Assembly (NCBI RefSeq): GCF_964656455.1
Contig: NC_135725.1
Span: 45,420,486-45,484,485, forward strand
DNA length: 64,000 nucleotides
Direction: 5' to 3'
Origin: Halichoerus grypus
Taxonomy: Eukaryota > Chordata > Mammalia > Carnivora > Phocidae
Shown here one piece after another: positions 22,600 through 34,100 of this stretch (position 1 is the first letter of the stretch; every line of letters begins with the position of its first letter). A program made the translations under genes and the position numbers. The notes beneath the pieces were generated by a model, which had not been told where the DNA came from, searched no databases, and saw only the letters and a program-made list of their open reading frames with translations.

Positions 22600-23680
22600 C
22601 TTTTTTGAAAATACAAAATATCAAGCCTTTCTGGTTATTCATCTATTAATCTACTATTCTATTAAAAACAGTAATGCTCCACTGTTCTTATAAGTCTGAC
22701 TTACAAACATAAAACCTTTGGGAAATGTCTAGGAACTGAGGAAGGAAAAGGTCTTTTAATAGTTGAAGTAGCCATCACAGAGTCCTAGTATTCTCTGCAG
22801 AGGCAAGGCTTTCAGGGATAAGAAGTTCTATTAACTCTTCCTTTACCTGAAAATCTGATAAGCTAAGTGATGTTTCCTAGCCAACAGCAGATTAGAAGCA
22901 GAAAATTAGTGAAGTCTAATAAATTACTAAAGGCTGGAAGCTTGACAGCAGAGAAAAAGGTTAGCTAATCCCCTAACAGAGGCAAAATAACTAACAACAA
23001 AAATGCATCAAAACACAGACAGAGGGGAAGGAATGAGGAGTCATTGTTTAATAGGTAAGAGTTATGCTTGGTACGATTAAGTTCTAGAAACGTTAAGTGG
23101 TAATGATGGCACAACATGGTGAAGGTACCTAATGCCGTGGAATTGTCTGCTTAAGAATGGCTAAAATGGTAAATGTGATGTGGTGTATATCTCACAATTA
23201 AATAGTAAAAAAACAAGAGGAAAAACAGACAATAAGAGGGAATCTTGTTTATTGTACTTTTCCCTACTAACTCAGGTGCTCAGAGAAATGTCTTGTCTGA
23301 GTACAAACTTCTACCATTTGTTCTGAGGCTCTCAGTTTGGGCAGATCTAACTGCATTCTAGCTATTTATGGATGTTGACTTTGCAAATATTCAATGCAAC
23401 CTGACATCCACAAAAGCCAATAATGCTTTTACAAATTCATTCAGAACATCAGCCAGACAAGCCAACTATTGCAAGTTTAGCCTTATTAGTTAAAAGATAT
23501 GCCTGACTTTCTCTCTTCTGAACTATCTCTACTAATTTATGTTTTAACATCCAATATCAGTTTATTTGTTTTTAACAAATATGCAATAGAACAGGAAGCT
23601 ACAACACAAGAAGATTGAGGCAGAGAAATTTTGGGTCCCCAAACAAGGAGGCAAGCTGCAGCTTTCTCCTATCAGAGAGT
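22600..23680. other. gap between the orphan exon and next SINE
   Basis: Searched by eye for an exon preceding 22166 on the minus strand; none convincing. Confidence 0.4.
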
Positions 23681-23687
23681 GCTAGGG

Positions 23688-23877
23688 GGGGCACCTGGGT
23701 GGCTCAGTCGGGTAAATGGCTGCCTTTGGCTCAGGTCATGATCCCAGGGTCCTGAGATGGAGCCCTGCATTGGGCTCCCTGCTCAGCAGGAAGCCTGCTT
23801 CTCTCTCTGCCTGCCACTCCCCCTGCTTGTGCTCTCTCTCTCTCTCTCTAATAAATAAATAAAATCCTAAAAAAAAA
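23688..23877 (+). mobile_element. CanSINE
   Basis: AGTGCTAG repeated at both ends. Confidence 0.93.
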
Positions 23878-24100
23878 GTGCTAGAGCAGAAAAAATACTT
23901 GCCCTTTGACATCAGTAGACATCAAACTAAATCCCCATCCTACCACCTCTCTTTTCAACCTGTTCCTTACCTCTCACGTGAGGAAAATACCTAATTCATT
24001 TGGTTACAGATGAAGAATGAAGGTAGAATGAGCCTAACTTGTAAAATGTGCTCAAGAAACAGTAGGTTTTATTTTCATTAGTTCCTTAAAGACCAACACA

Positions 24101-24119
24101 AACACACACACACACACAC
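24101..24119. repeat. (CA)n microsatellite
   Basis: About nine CA units. Confidence 0.85.
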
Positions 24120-24809
24120 CCTCCAAAGTCACCTATAGGCTAGGTAACTGTTGGCCTAAAGCAGAATTTTTTGCAGAAGGTTGGTGATCCCACTCTCAAA
24201 ATTTTAGGAGAAAAGTTTTCAGCACTAACGTAAAAAAAAAAAAATCCCTCTAGTACCTGAGATGCTTTAGAAGAGCCATATGAATAATTCCCCTTCCAGA
24301 AATTCAGAATGATCCAGAGTGTCTAATTTCTATTAAGTTCCTGGCTATCAGCAAAACCTACTTGGTGGCTATGAATAAAATAGAGGGTGGGGCAACCAAG
24401 AGGTAGTCACAGTCCACCAAGTTTCCAAGGTGAGTTTAACGGAAAATGTCGTGGTTGTACCTGACCATCTACACGAGGTTTTTTACAAATGTGGCACAAG
24501 ATAAATCATTTCACACATCTATAAAATAAATCCCTTTTTCATTGACATGAACGAGTGTAGTCTGGACCATTGAGTGTTAGGAGTCTCTTACAGAGAATGC
24601 CCCCTCAGGGATAGAGGCCAAACTCAGAATCAGATACTTACTATGAAATTAATGAGATAACTACAGTCCCTCCCTGAAAGGACAGGAAGCCAGCAACACA
24701 TCCTTTTCAAGAAAACCAAGTGACCATGCTAGGATTCCTGTGACCCTGTGTACCTTTTGCTGGTTGCTCATCACACTTCATTGATTCCCATATTTACTAT
24801 AACAACTTT

Positions 24810-24825
24810 CCAGCAGGTGGCGCTA
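24810..24825 (+). promoter_or_regulatory. CTCF-like motif
   Basis: CCAGCAGGTGGCGCTA fits the core CTCF consensus at essentially every strong position. It lies in the HAUS6-PLIN2 gap outside the recognised SINEs. Occupancy cannot be seen from sequence. Confidence 0.6.
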
Positions 24826-24927
24826 CACATATTGAGGATAGGTGCCATTTTCTAATTTGCCTCAAGGTGGCCTACTGGTGGCCTGGGGCCCTGGATAGGT
24901 GAGACTATTACAGAAATAAAAACATTG

Positions 24928-25143
24928 GCACACCTGGGTGGCTGAGTCAGTTAAATGTCTGACTCTTGATTCCAGCTCAAGTCATGATCTCGGGGTCCTG
25001 GGATGGAGCCTGGGGTCAGCTTGGTGCTCAGTAGGGAGTCTGTTAGAGATTCTCTCTCCCTCGCCCTCTCCCCACCCTGTACATGTGCTTTCCCTCTCTC
25101 TCTCTCAAAATTAATAAATAAATCTTAAAAAATAAATAAATAA
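24928..25143 (+). mobile_element. CanSINE, older
   Basis: AATAAAAACAT repeated at both ends; lies 100 bp from the CTCF-like motif. Confidence 0.87.
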
Positions 25144-25889
25144 AAACATCATCTGTGGGAATGTAACTTGCTGGTAAAGGTGAGCATGCAGTGCTGATAA
25201 ACATGACACAGAATTGGGAAAATTGATTTATTTTGAAATAGAATAAGTATTGAAGTACTAATGAAGTGAAAATAAAAACTGAAATTTGTTAGTTAAAAGT
25301 AATTTGATATATAGGGCTATGAAAGGATCATGCAAGAGGTAACGATTAGTTCTAACACCAAATATGTACGGTAAACCCTGGTGAGGGTTTAATTTAGCAG
25401 AAACATCTCACCATCCATACTAGATTGCATAGGCGGCTTGTTGATGTGCTTACAAGCTAGAGAGCCAGGAGCATCTTGGTTCTGCTTTACTTGAACAGTT
25501 TGGTACAGTTGAGTACTATCTCCTGGTGCACATCCCCTTCCCTGCTGTAGAAACACCCTCTAGAAAGTACCCTGATGCTTTGTCCTTAGCTAATAAGTCT
25601 GTGGAAGTGGCTAGAACTCTCAGCATAGGAAGCAGGTTGGCAGTGATCCCAACAAAATTAAAGTGATTCTTGGTATCCATTGCACACCATTCAACTAGTC
25701 ATTGCTAGCTTCTGTGTATTCCATTCATTTGAGCAGGTAAATCAAGAGTAGGTCTTAGGACACTTTATGGAACCCACACTGAGGTTCTTATTTGGAGAGA
25801 AGGGACTATAGGTAACCCTAGTCCTATTTTTGTCTCAGGTTAAAGTAGTTTCCTGTTTCCTTTGCTTCTCTTAAGAGTAGTCAGTAGAG

Positions 25890-26083
25890 GGGCGCCTGGG
25901 TGGCTCAGTCGGTTAAGCGTCTGCCTTCGGCTCAGGTCATGATCTCAGGGTCCTGGGATCGAGCCCCGCATCGGGCTCCCTGCTCCGTGGGAAGCCTGCT
26001 TCTCCCTCTCCCACTCCCCCTGCTTGTGTTCCCTCTCTCGCTGTGTCTCTCTGTCAAATAAATAAATAAAATCTTTAAAAAAA
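25890..26083 (+). mobile_element. CanSINE
   Basis: AGAGTAGTCAGTAGA repeated exactly. Confidence 0.95.
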
Positions 26084-26099
26084 AGAGTAGTCAGTAGAC

Positions 26100-26290
26100 C
26101 ACCTGCGGTAGAATCACTAGGGATGATGCTTTTTTTTTAAAGAGATGCTTTTAGGTTGTTTTTTGTTTGTTTTTATTTTTTTAAAAGGGATGCTTTTAAA
26201 AAGTGCAGATGCCTGGTACTACCACCAGACGTAGTAAACAGATTCTCTGGATGTGGAACCCAGGAATCTGCATTTTATCAATCTTTCCAG
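26100..26290 (+). mobile_element. MER5A-like DNA transposon relic
   Basis: AGACCACCTGCGGTAGAATCAC...GCAGATGCCTGG...GGAATCTGCATTTTA keep the MER5A pattern; a T-rich insertion interrupts it. Confidence 0.55.
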
Positions 26291-26490
26291 TTGATAATCC
26301 CTGGCATAGACAGAGAGGACAGGAGAACGATCCCTGATGTGAGGTTATCCATGCAGACAGTTCACTACGGCTATTTTATAAATGGAGTCAGTCTGATAGA
26401 TACCTGAGCTACCTCCTTACCTGAGTTTTCCTGTGCCCTAGCCTGTGTAGAGTAGATAAAACAACATCTACTCTTTTTAATGCTAAATTT

Positions 26491-26496
<6 letters not shown>

Positions 26497-26521
<25 letters not shown>

Positions 26522-26704
26522 TTTTATTTATTTATTTGACAGAGAGAGACACAGCGAGAGAGGGAACACAAGCAGAGGGAGTGGGAGGGGAGAAGCAGGC
26601 TTCCCGCGGAGCAGGGAGCCTGATGCGGGGCTCGATCCCAGGACTCTGGGATCATGACCTGAGCCGAAGGCAGGCGCTTAACGACTGAGCCACTCAGGCG
26701 CCCC
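26497..26704 (-). mobile_element. CanSINE
   Basis: CTAAATTTTCATTT repeated at both ends. Confidence 0.94.
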
Positions 26705-26727
26705 CTAAATTTTCATTTAAATGGTTA

Positions 26728-26868
26728 GAGTCCTGGGATCAAGTCCACGTCGGGCTCCCTGCTTGGTGGGGACTCTGCTCCTCCCTCTGCCCCTCACCCT
26801 GCTCCTGCTCTCACTCTCTCTCTCTCAAATAAATAAATAGAATAAAAAATTAAAAAATAAAAAAAAAG
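26728..26868 (+). mobile_element. CanSINE, 5'-truncated
   Basis: Begins at GAGTCCTGGGATC within the body. Confidence 0.88.
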
Positions 26869-26871
26869 TTG

Positions 26872-27065
26872 GCTTCACCAAGTGTTGGTGAAGGTGTGGA
26901 GAAATCAGAATCCCCATACCTTGCTGGTAGGCACGTAAGATGCTGCAGCCACTGTGGAAAACAGTTTGGCAGTTCCTCAATTAGACACAGTGACTATATG
27001 ACCCACTCACAATTCCACTCTCATGGATACACCCAAGAGAAATGAAAACATAATTGAAGTGGTAA
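26872..27065 (+). mobile_element. L1 ORF2 fragment
   Basis: AAGTGTTGGTGAAGGTGTGGAG, CACTGTGGAAAACAGTTTGG and ATACACCCAAGAGAAATGAAA are decayed L1 ORF2 3' sequence. Confidence 0.75.
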
Positions 27066-27189
27066 CTATTTCTCCATCATTATCTACATAAAGGTACCAG
27101 GTAGTCTCTTCATTATTTTTGTAAAGTCTCAGTTAGCAACACTGTCCACTACTTTCCTCACTTTAAGTTCTAGAAGACATTAGAACTCC

Positions 27190-27211
27190 CCCCCCCCCCC
27201 ACACACACACA
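27190..27211. repeat. C homopolymer with (CA)n
   Basis: Twelve C with adjacent ACACAC. Confidence 0.85.
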
Positions 27212-27825
27212 GGAAATATCCCTTAAGTTAGCATTCTCTTTTGCTTTGGTCAATAAAACTGAAAACCCACATTGTTGCCCTGCCATTCCTATACTGCTTC
27301 ATGCTGAAGTGTAGTATTTTGCAGGTTAATTTTGTAATAAAGGTAGGGAATCTTTAAATTAGCAGCCTGGGGCCAGAGTGAGGGACAAGTGGTGTTCTAT
27401 ACCTGGATATTACTTGAATATTCATCAACAAGCTTCCCCTAAGACTATAAACATCTCTTGAGGAAAATTTCTGGTCTTTCCATTCTCCTCGGGGCAGAGT
27501 TCATACTTTATACTATTAGAAACTCAAATACTGAATTAAATAATTTTTTAATGTAGCTACCTACACATCTCACAAGACCATCATCCATGCAGACCTCAAT
27601 GCTAGGTCACTCATGGAGCTGGCGCAGTCCCAAGTCCATGACAGCCCGGGGAGATCAGGCTGGCAAGGGGCCCTCCTTTCCACACCCCCACATCTACTCT
27701 TCCAGGCATCATTTAGACTTCATTTCTTAAAGATTTATGCACAAATATCTATCCTGCTCTGTATTCCTCCTTCCCTCACCAGCCAGCCCCATGAGCTAAA
27801 TGGTATTCTAAGAGGGACAGCTCAG

Positions 27826-27996
27826 GGGCACTTGGGTGGCTCAGTCAGTTAAGTGCCTGCCTTCGGCTCAGGTCACGATCCCAGGGATCCTGGGATCGAG
27901 CCCTACATCGGGCTCCTTGCTCGGCGGGAAGCCTGCTTCTCCCTCTCCCTCTGCCCCCCGCTCATGCCCTCTCTCTCATTATCTCAAATAAATAAA
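27826..27996 (+). mobile_element. CanSINE
   Basis: AGGGACAGCTCAG (left) and AGGGATAGCTCAG (right) are the target duplication. Confidence 0.93.
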
Positions 27997-28109
27997 AGGG
28001 ATAGCTCAGATAGACCAAATTTCAGTTTTTTCTTTTTCACTTCATTAGCTTTTCAGTATCTGTTAATGCCTTATCAAAGTGGATTTATTTCCCTAATCAT
28101 GACCTGATA

Positions 28110-29820
28110 TTATGTGCTTACACCTGGACTGGCAAGTTAAAGATACTTTATGTCACTGCCCCACAGATGGTGTCCCCATGCCTCTAAGTGCAAAACAGAA
28201 AAAGACATCCCATCCTCAAACACTTCACTTCCATCTGTGAAAGCATCACTAATTTTACATTACAGATGAGAAAGCTAAGGTTAAAGGATTCATGGCTAGT
28301 ACACCATGTTCCTTTGATTTTTTTACCCAGAACTAACCAGAGTCCATGTTATTATTATTATTGCATGGAAAGAAAAAATCATCTTTGAACACTCAAGCAT
28401 GCCATGCCAGCCTTCATGCAGCCAAATGTTTAAAAACCCTCCATAGTTACTGTGTTTAGTCAGCTTTTTTTCCTCACAAAAATTGTTCTCCTTGGGAGAA
28501 AGTCTGTTAAACCGAAACTGCCAGTATATGCAACAATAAAGCTGTAAGAAGCAAGAACACGATTTTGAGACATGTTGATGTTGACAACAGAATGGAATGC
28601 ACATAGGCACAGACTCAAGACACAAGGACAGACAAAACCACAAGTGCACAAAGCTCGTGGCAAAAAAATGAGGGCTAGTGGTGTTCTTCTGGAAGCTAAG
28701 AGTAGTCTTTATATTCTGTCTGGCTCATAAAGAATAGCTTTGAGAACAGTCTCATTTTCTTAAGCAATTCAGTTGGCACTACAACTTTTACGATGGGGAA
28801 ACCCAAGTTTGTTTGGGATTAAGAAAGTATGTATAGGCTAGGGTATGTGATTTTCCAACCAATTAAAATAAAGCACAAGATACAAGCCTTGCAGTTTTGA
28901 GGCAGAGGGGCAAGGTCATGTTCAACTTGGATTCAGAAATTTAAAAAAAATTTTTTAAGGAATAGTAAAGTTAAGAGGCAGTTGCTCTAGAAAATGCCAG
29001 TTACTGGGAGCAGACAGGCATGTGAATGGATAGGTTCCATCCTAGAAGCCCACGAATCATGGCAGTCCACCTTCCCAGAAACCAGATGCCCCCTGGCTTC
29101 AAGCATCTCAGTCCCTCCCTTCCAATTCATCTGCTTGAGGATTCCTGGAGTTAAAGGGCAAAAATTTAGTTCTGTAACTTCATAAGCTTTGATAGGTCTC
29201 ACATCAAAGCTGTAGTTATATGCTGTTTGTTTTTTGGGGGAGAAGGGGGGAACCTGGGTAGAAAGGGGGGGGACAGATCTTAAACTTCAGTTCTGCCGAA
29301 GGGCAGCCTTGCTAACCTTAATTTAGCAGGAACGGCTAGAAGCATGCAGCTCTACTTTACAAGTTCTAAGTTGTTTTTCAAACAGTTCGGCACACTGCAG
29401 TTTTGTCGTAAGATTCGTGGAATTTCCTCCCGAGCTGACCAACATTGAGGGGCTGAAGTCTGAACTCACCCTAGGGAGGAAGTTAAGCTTTTCCTACAGA
29501 GGGTCCAAAGTCTTTCTAATTACTCTCACCTGGTCTTCTAAAGGTATCTCACCAACTAGTGTGACTTTCTCCCAAAGCGGCAACACAGCAAGTCAAGTCC
29601 AGCTGAGAATGGACACTGGCTAGTTGCAGTTCAGGGCTCACACTTTCAACAGCCCTTTAGCAAGAAAGGCTTGCTACCTTTACGGGAAACTTGTTAGTTC
29701 TATCACGTTATCACTTGCTTCCTTTCAGTTTTGACTCCCATTCAGCAAGGCAGTCGGCCACGAGCAGCATTCTACTGGCTTAAAACCCCCTCTCAAGAGG
29801 TTGAGCAAATGAAGCGATAA
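28110..29820. other. PLIN2 downstream flank, no gene seen
   Basis: Mostly unique sequence with a G-run cluster at 29.24 kb; ORFs of 66-108 codons lack recognisable domains. Confidence 0.5.
29236..29272 (+). repeat. G-run cluster (quadruplex-type) 1 kb past PLIN2 end
   Basis: Runs of 5, 6, 3 and 8 G with short loops on the + strand, which is the template strand for PLIN2 transcription. Confidence 0.8.
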
Positions 29821-29823
29821 AAA

Positions 29824-30003
29824 GGGCGCCTGGGTGGCTCAGTCAGTTAAGCATCTGCCTTCGGCTCAGGTCATGATCCCAGGATCGAGTCCCGCATCGG
29901 GCTCCCTGCTCAGCAGGGAGTCTGCTTCTCCCTCTGCCCCTCACCCCGCTCATGCTCTCTCAAATAAATAGAATCTTTTTTAAAAATTAAAAAAAAAAAA
30001 TAA
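29824..30003 (+). mobile_element. CanSINE with internal deletion
   Basis: GATCCCAGGATCGAG shows loss of the usual GGTCCTGG segment. Confidence 0.92.
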
Positions 30004-30249
30004 ATGGAGAGATAAAGGCAGTTAACTGCCACCTCGTAAAAATTCCTGTACGCACATTAGCTTTATTTTGTTGAAAACCTGTTATCAAACACTCCATTCT
30101 TAGCACTAGCCTTCCAATGCATTGCTCTGCCAAATCCCCCAGAGGGCCGGTTGGAATTCACGTTATGTGTATTAATAACCCTGTCACGCAAGCCAAGCAG
30201 CTCTATGAAAGCAACACACAAAAGCACATGGAACACACAGCATAAAGTT

Positions 30250-30713
30250 GATCTATTCTGCAGTGAATTTTATTGAATTCATAGGGCGCATTCCTTCATG
30301 AAAAAAAAAAAAGTTGTACAGGCATGCTCTGTGCGACCAACCGGTGACAGGACCAAATGGGAGCAGACACCAGCCCACACCACAGCCCACAGGAAGTTGT
30401 TTTTTATTCAAGACAAACGAACAGCAACAGTGGTAACAATGGATGACGCCATAAATGCAGGGAAACTTTCTGGGAGTCCTGGCCAGGCTCTGACCAACCT
30501 AGCATTCTTTTCTTACCAGCCAGGAAAAAAGCAGAGCTCATCTGCTAATGCCAAACACTGTAAAGCTCTTAATCCAGGTAGAAATGACTACAACTGAGGA
30601 CCTTTTCTCTAGCTAGCTGCTTCCCCAATTCAGAGTTGTCTAGCAGGTTAATTTCAACATCACAGAAAGTCTCCTCCGGCTGGCCACACCCCGTCCTGGT
30701 GACAAGGACAGCT
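30250..30713 (-). other. PLIN2: PLIN2 3' UTR with poly(A) signal
   Basis: About 465 nt follow the stop, to an AATAAA at 30274-30269 on the minus strand. The cleavage site should lie near 30250. ORFs on either strand here are chance. Confidence 0.8.
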
Positions 30714-31115
30714 CTAACGGGTTCTGTGCTCAGGCTGCTGGGCCTCCGGACTGCTTGTGTCCTTCTGTGCACCTTGGTCCTGAGCATTCTGAGACTCGGT
30801 CAGCTGCGGGTAAAAGGGACCTACCAGCCAGTTGAGAGGCGTGTTGTTAACAAGATAATCCATCACATCATCTAAAGACTCCTTCATTTTCTGCAGCTGC
30901 CCCTTGCTGGAAGTGAGGAGGCCGTCAGACACTTCCCTGAAGGAGGCAGCATTGCGGAACACTGAGTAGATGTCACCGGCCATCACCCCCAGGTGACTGG
31001 CCTGATCTTGGATGTTCTGTGGTAACCCCTGGACATTGGACAGCAGGCTGTAGCACGTGGTCTGGAGCTGCTGAGTCAGGCTGCGTGCAATAGCAAGAGT
31101 ACGTGACTCGATGTG
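30714..31115 (-). CDS. PLIN2: PLIN2 exon 8, coding part
   Basis: Codons 305-437 and the TAG stop at 30714. It starts [18 protein letters not shown] and ends in a hydrophilic EHRTR tail. The acceptor is TTTTTAG. Confidence 0.96.
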   Translation of the reverse strand, partial: HIESRTLAIARSLTQQLQTTCYSLLSNVQGLPQNIQDQASHLGVMAGDIYSVFRNAASFREVSDGLLTSSKGQLQKMKESLDDVMDYLVNNTPLNWLVGPFYPQLTESQNAQDQGAQKDTSSPEAQQPEHRTR

Positions 31116-34100
31116 CTAAAAACAGAACGAGTTGAAAAATCAGCCGTGGATCCAACAGTGCTATTTAACAAATCAGTTCAATTACAGTAAACCGGTTATG
31201 TGTCTACTGCGTACGTGGATTCTTTGACTTTTAAAAATCCTCTTAAGAACCCTGAGGAGAGCAGTATTACGCACTTTTCAGGGATACACATACTAGCTGT
31301 TGGAACCCAAAGAACCACCTTCCAAGACCACAGCGTGCTACTGTTCTGTCTGGAACATTAGTGCCCTTTCACCTAGTTTATTCACCCAGCAGATCTCAGC
31401 CTAGCACGGAGCTCTCCCAGGACGCCATCTGACTCATCCATCCTTACTCTAAGGCTGAGCTGGGTTCCTGTCCTATGTATTCTCATGGCAACTGTACTGA
31501 TGCTGTCAAAAAGCAGTACAAATGCTGGTATCCCCCGTTAGTCCGATCTGCAGCCAGTAGGAGGGCAAGGCCCATGTTTCTCACTCAGTAGTATTGTTAC
31601 GGGCAATACGTGTGTCTGTAGGTTATTACTGCCACACGTACGGGCAACACGTGTGTCTGCACGTTTTGGTTTTCTGTCACTTAACCTGGGTACACAGTAC
31701 TGTTCAAACTTTTGATAGAGAAGAGTATTCTGAGGAATAATGGGAAAATGGAAATGAAAAATTTGGTAAGAACATCCTCAGAAACCACAGGGGAGGACTC
31801 TGTCTCCAATGTCTTACCTCAGCACAGTGGGACTCATCTGTATCATCATAGCCAACGCTCCTCTTCCACTCCACCCAGGAGAGATAGAACTTATCCTGAG
31901 CACCTTGAATTTTCTGGTTGGCACTATGCACATTCTTCCTGGCAAATTCAATCTAGAACACAATGAGATAACACAAAGGAACAAACCAGTCAGACATTCA
32001 AGTTAGCCTGTTCTCAGATCTAGGACATCAATCAGGTAATATAAAAAACAAGAATTTCCATGAGAGTTTAAGGAGAGACCTCTGCTATCCATGTTGTTAT
32101 TGTTTTTTGTATATCAGCCAAGTAATCGTAGTTCTTTACTGCCTCTATTTAACTATTAAACCACAGTCTCCAAATTTACCTCCGGTTTAGCACAGGTAAG
32201 GCAACTCAAATTTAATACGTATATTCACAGAAGATAAAATGACAAAAGGAAAAGGAATTAAAACCTCCTCTTCCCTGTTGCCAGCTAGGTCTTTCCAAGA
32301 AGACACCAGTTTCTAATGGCAGTACAATACATACTATTCTGTAACTTGGCAACTTCAACGGCTACACAATAGCTCTCTTATGATGTAGCAATTTAGTTTC
32401 CTATTACTTGACAGGCATTGCTTATAGGGTTTTGCAACTCTGAACTTCTTTAAGTGTCGACAGGAAACATTTCCAAAAATAAAACAGCTGAAGGCATAGA
32501 AGTGTTTGTAATTTGCCCAGAACTGTCCCTGTATCCCCCAGAAGTGCACAAGTACATGCATACCTCTTTCCCTACCTCATTACCCACAGCATCAAGCCAT
32601 CAAGCTTTGCCAGTGTGAGAGGCCAAGAGAAACATCTGTAATCGGGCCCCTCACAGTGAGACTAACATTGCTTCCTAGGGTTCAGCTATCTATACTCGCT
32701 TTTCTGTGAGTTGTTTATGTACTCTTTGCCCATTTCTCTACTGGGTTTTTCATTAAGATTAAAATTCTTGGATTTCTGTCCACAACAGCCAAACTGTGGA
32801 AAGAGCCAAGATGCCCTTCAACAGATGAATGGATAAAGAAGATGTGGTCCATATATACAATGGAATATTACTCAGCCATCAGAAAGGATGAATACCCAAC
32901 TTTTACATCAACATGGATGGGACTGGAGGACATTATGCCAAGTGAAATAAGTCAAGCAGAGAAAGTCAATTATCATATGGTTTCACTTATTTGTGGAACA
33001 CGAGGAATAGCATGGAGGACATTAGGAGAAGGAAGGGAAAAATGGGGGGGGGAACTGGAGGGAGAGACGAACCATGAGAGACTACAGACTCTGAGAAACA
33101 AACAGGGTTTTAGAGGGGAGCGGGGAGGTGGGATTGGCTAGCCCGGTGATGGGTATTAAGGAGGGCACGTACTGCATGGAGCACTGGGTGTTATACGAAA
33201 ACAATGGATCGTGGATCACCACATCAAAAACCAATGATGTACTGTATGGTGACTAACATAATAAAATTAAAAAAATAAAACAAAATAAAATAAATACATC
33301 TTAAAAATAAAAAAAATAAAATTCTTGGATTTCATGACTACATTTACTCTCAGCCCTTGAGATAAATGAACTCACTTTAGCTACCTTTAAATGAAGTTTT
33401 ACTCACCAGATTAACAGTGGAATGGAGCTGAGAAATGGTCTCTTGGCTTTTCTGCTTGGCTTCTTTAACCCTGCTGAGAGCCTGCTGGTAGGCACGTGCG
33501 CGGAGCTTGGTAGACAGGGATCCCAGTCTAACGTAGTAACTTGGCTTCTGAACTATATCAAACCCTTCAACTTTTTTTGCTTCTTTTTCTGAAATTAGGG
33601 GAAAAAAGGGACAAAAAAACATAAGGGATCCCAGCTAGAACTGATGAGGCCTGGCCTCTAACCTGGATCTTACCTGGTCGATTCTACCCACCCACCTAGC
33701 AATTATGTTCTCATTTGCCCAAGACAGCTCCTGCCTGCTGCTGGGCTTGACCACCCAACGCACACGTATCACTGCATCTGACATTTTTATCCACACAGGT
33801 CTCAATCCGTTCGAGTGAGCTTCTTGGGCCACACCGGATTTGGCACACGGTAGGCACTGAATGTTTCACGATTTTCTGTAAAGCAGCCCATTAAAGACAA
33901 TGTATTTATAGAAAATTTCTCTCAGTTCATTTCTCCCCAAGGTTTCCAAACTTACTATGCAGAATTCAATGTGAAACTTAAGATTGCTTTAGGAGAAAGT
34001 CTACAGAGATAGAAAGATTAGTGGTTGCCCGGGAAAGGACAGGGAGACTGACTACGAGCAGCCACAAAGGGTCTTCCGGCATGACAGAAACGTTGCACCA

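Noticed and set aside
30298..30875. Plus-strand ORFs of 99 and 79 codons
   Set aside because: Antisense shadows of the PLIN2 3' UTR and last coding exon.
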